From Spirochaetaceae bacterium UBA1306 (GTDB lineage: Bacteria > Spirochaetota > Spirochaetia > Treponematales > Rectinemataceae): 16,890 nucleotides of DNA. This document shows, in pieces, positions 15,340 to 16,890 of the stretch. The stretch is from contig DBTW01000024.1 of the NCBI GenBank assembly GCA_002307245.1, forward strand, positions 1-16,890, written 5' to 3'. Each line of letters opens with the position of its first letter. The stretch's first letter is position 1. Under the pieces are notes generated by a model. That model was not told where the DNA came from. It saw only the letters and a list, made by a program, of their open reading frames with translations, and searched no databases. The translations under genes and the position numbers were made by a program.

Positions 15340-16467
15340 ATGGATAGCAAGGACGGCCTGGCGGGACGCCGGCCCAGGATCGCGGTCTTCACCAAGCCCC
15401 TGGATCGCTGGACCTCGGGATCGGGGCATCACCTCAACGAGATCCTAAACGCCGCGCTCGACCTCAACGAGGGCCGCTTCGACTTCACCTTCGTCCACTA
15501 CAAGCGCAGCGACAATCCCATCTACAAGCGGGCCCGCGAGCTCATCGTGCCGCGTAGCCCCCTTCGCTCAGCGGCGGTCCTGCGGCGCGAGAAATTCGAC
15601 GTCACGCATTACTCGCCGCTCACGATCTACGCCCCGGTATGGGCGGTGCCCGGCAAGAGGATGGCCACGATCCACGGAGCCGAGCAGCTCCTCGTGCCGC
15701 GCTTCTACGGGCGGATCGAGATGGCCCACGAGCTCCTGGTGGTGCCCGTGTACGTGCGCAAGATGGACGCCATCGTCACCGTGTCGAACACGAGCGCCGA
15801 TTATTTCGTCGAGCGCTACCGCGCCAAGCGCGATCGCATCACCGTCTGCTACAACGGCCTCTCCCCGGCCTTCCGCGTGCTCGCCGGGGAGGAGATCACG
15901 ACGCCGGGCCGCATGGGGATCGCGGGCCCCTTCATCTTCCACATCAGCCGCTTCTCGGAGCGCAAGAATCCCTGGACCCTGCTCGAGGCCTACGCTCGCC
16001 TGGTACGCGAGCGGAACAGCCCCTGCGCCCTGGTCTGCGCCGGAGGCGGCTGGGACTGCGAGGAAGTCGGCGAGCGAGCCCGAACGCTCGGCATAGCCCC
16101 GCGCCTCTACACTCCGGGCTTCATCACCGAGCGCGACGAGGTCGAACTCTTGAGCGCGGCGCGCGCCTTCGTCTTCCCGTCCTTCGCCGAGGGCTTCGGC
16201 ATGCCCAACGTCGAGGCGATGGCCTGCGGCTGCCCCGTCGTGACCACGCCTGCCTTCGCCGTGCGCGAGATCGTGGGCGACGCGGCCATCGTGGTCGAGG
16301 ATCCGACGGACGCGGTGGCCCTCTCCGAGGCCATGCATCGCGCCACGACCGACGAGGCCCTGCGCGCTCGCCTCCGCGAGCGCGGCTTCGCGCGCCTGCC
16401 CCTCTTCTCCTGGGAAGACAGCGCGCGCAGGCTCCTGGGCGTCTACGGCGCCTTGACCGGGGCCTAG
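15340..16467 (+). CDS. GT4 family glycosyltransferase, paralog B
   Basis: A 375-residue GT-B enzyme, paralog of the gene at 13086-14252. It has RIAVFTKPLDRW near the start, SGSGHH, TFVHYKRSDNPIYKR, HYSPLTIYAPVWA, HGAEQLLVPRF, VCYNGL, the SRFSERKNPWTLLEAY donor loop and the EX7E pair E284/E292 in EGFGMPNVE followed by a standard EAMACGCPVV. The C-terminus ends LFSWEDSARRLLGVYGALTGA, which is the normal GT4 end and shows that the extra tail of paralog A is unusual. ATG at 15340 matches the start of paralog A; an upstream TTG in frame falls inside the promoter. It ends in TAG that shares bases with the opposite gene's TAG. A role beside paralog A, adding a similar or identical sugar to a different acceptor, is inferred. 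Confidence 0.92.
   Translation: MDSKDGLAGRRPRIAVFTKPLDRWTSGSGHHLNEILNAALDLNEGRFDFTFVHYKRSDNPIYKRARELIVPRSPLRSAAVLRREKFDVTHYSPLTIYAPVWAVPGKRMATIHGAEQLLVPRFYGRIEMAHELLVVPVYVRKMDAIVTVSNTSADYFVERYRAKRDRITVCYNGLSPAFRVLAGEEITTPGRMGIAGPFIFHISRFSERKNPWTLLEAYARLVRERNSPCALVCAGGGWDCEEVGERARTLGIAPRLYTPGFITERDEVELLSAARAFVFPSFAEGFGMPNVEAMACGCPVVTTPAFAVREIVGDAAIVVEDPTDAVALSEAMHRATTDEALRARLRERGFARLPLFSWEDSARRLLGVYGALTGA
15947..15990 (+). repeat. 44-base direct repeat, copy 2 (in GT4 paralog B)
   Basis: Second copy of the stretch at 13681-13724, 42 of 44 bases the same, both in the donor loop of the paralogs. The two copies bracket the end of paralog A, the whole opposite gene (14180-15265) and the start of paralog B. 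Confidence 0.9.
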
Positions 16468-16473
16468 GCCCCG
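16458..16473. repeat. 16-base perfect palindrome across two overlapping stop codons
   Basis: CGGGGCCTAGGCCCCG is its own reverse complement. Its central CTAG contains both the TAG of the + strand GT4 (16465-16467) and the TAG of the minus-strand nucleotidyltransferase (16466-16464). In RNA of either strand it could fold as a 6-bp stem with a CTAG loop. There is no T-run on either side, so intrinsic termination is only possible, not shown. Confidence 0.8.
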
Positions 16474-16890
16474 AAAGTCGCCCGCGCCCGCTCCAGGTCC
16501 GCGGCCGAATCGATCTCCATCGCTGGGAAGGCGCTGGTATCGACGACCTTGAAGCGCGTCCCGCGGCCGGACATCTCCTTGAACGAGGCTTCGTAATATT
16601 CGTTTTCGCGCCCCTCGCCGACGATGCGCTTCCGCAGGGTCGCGAAGAGCTCGGCGCGGGAGGCCTCGTCGAAGATCTCGAAGCCGATCGACTCGCCCGC
16701 GCAGGCGGCCGGGACGAGGGTCTTGCCGATGTCCGCGAGGTAGCCGTCCGGCCTGACCAGGATCTTCATCTCCTCCTCGGTGCAGGGATGCCGATCCAGG
16801 GCGATGCAGGGCCGTTCCGGGCAATCCATCAGGGCCTTCACGAGGCCCGCGGAAAAGAGGATGTCGCTGTCGAGGAGGAGGAAGGGCTCG
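16464..16890 (-). CDS. LicC/IPCT-like nucleotidyltransferase, C-terminal part (5' end outside window)
   Basis: The frame is open from the right edge to TAG at 16464 and gives 141 residues. The visible start contains FLLLDSDILF, the metal-binding D-x-D strand of NTP-transferase (GT-A fold) enzymes. It continues with PCIALDRH, EEMKILV, an ADIGKTLVP turn, ESIGFEIF, NEYYEASF and ends VDTSAFPAMEIDSAADLERA, where EID supplies the second metal ligand. This order resembles choline-phosphate (LicC) and inositol-1-phosphate (IPCT) cytidylyltransferases, which make CDP-alcohols, and also sugar-1-phosphate nucleotidyltransferases. The substrate cannot be fixed because the N-terminal nucleotide loop is outside the window. 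A CDP-alcohol phosphotransferase-like gene at 12223-12972 makes a CDP-alcohol product attractive. The GTG at 16841 is internal, not the start. Confidence 0.8.
   Translation of the reverse strand, partial: EPFLLLDSDILFSAGLVKALMDCPERPCIALDRHPCTEEEMKILVRPDGYLADIGKTLVPAACAGESIGFEIFDEASRAELFATLRKRIVGEGRENEYYEASFKEMSGRGTRFKVVDTSAFPAMEIDSAADLERARATFGA

Noticed and set aside
14147..15448. A 433-codon + strand open frame across the opposite-strand putative transferase.
   Set aside because: It overlaps the ends of both GT4 paralogs and is antisense to a gene with a good ribosome site and conserved-looking motifs.
15568..16824. A 418-codon minus-strand open frame across GT4 paralog B.
   Set aside because: Shadow of paralog B and out of frame with the real nucleotidyltransferase; composition is Arg/Gly/Ala/Asp-rich with no family motif.
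1..16890. CRISPR arrays, tRNA or rRNA genes, insertion sequences.
   Set aside because: No regularly spaced repeats, no cloverleaf-like or rRNA-like stretch and no transposase or terminal inverted repeats were noticed; the only clear long repeat is the 44-base one in the GT4 paralogs.

Overview
This window is a dense, GC-rich (about two thirds by eye) surface-polysaccharide gene cluster from a Gram-negative-type, double-membrane bacterium. The outer-membrane beta-barrel candidates, signal peptides and composition recall high-GC spirochaetes (Spirochaetota). That assignment is an impression from protein style and is not proven. There is no rRNA, tRNA, CRISPR array, insertion sequence or phage gene. 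Nearly every base is coding, and the longest gene-free stretch is about 110 bases.

Left to right: the last 40 codons of a + strand gene (1-123) end 3 bases from a long minus-strand block. Read in its own direction from 12972 down to 127, this block encodes a CDP-alcohol phosphotransferase-like membrane protein, a GT4 glycosyltransferase, a UDP-glucuronate 4-epimerase-like enzyme, a YbhN/LPG-synthase-TM-type membrane protein, a second GT4, a GT39-like membrane glycosyltransferase and a GT2 polyprenyl-phosphate glycosyltransferase. After a 66-base gap come WbaP (initiating sugar-phosphate transferase), a secreted protein of unknown function and two outer-membrane barrel-like proteins, the last Wzi-like. 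Most junctions are ATGA/GTGA overlaps or a few bases, so the block is probably one or two operons.

Right of 12972 the organisation changes to single genes in alternating orientation. Two paralogous GT4 genes (+, 13086-14252 and 15340-16467) flank a minus-strand putative glycosyltransferase (14180-15265). The cut-off 3' part of a LicC/IPCT-like nucleotidyltransferase (-, 16464-16890) follows. The two GT4 paralogs share a promoter-like element placed so close to the ATG that the mRNAs may be leaderless.

Working model (inference): WbaP primes a glycan on undecaprenyl phosphate, cytoplasmic GT4 enzymes extend it, and the epimerase supplies UDP-galacturonate. The GT2/GT39 pair adds a sugar on the periplasmic side from a polyprenyl-phosphate donor. 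The two barrel proteins and the secreted protein handle the glycan at the outer membrane. The nucleotidyltransferase and the CDP-alcohol transferase could add a phospho-alcohol such as phosphocholine or phosphoinositol, but the transferase lacks the last aspartate of its signature. No Wzx, Wzy, Wza, Wzc or ABC exporter gene is in the window.
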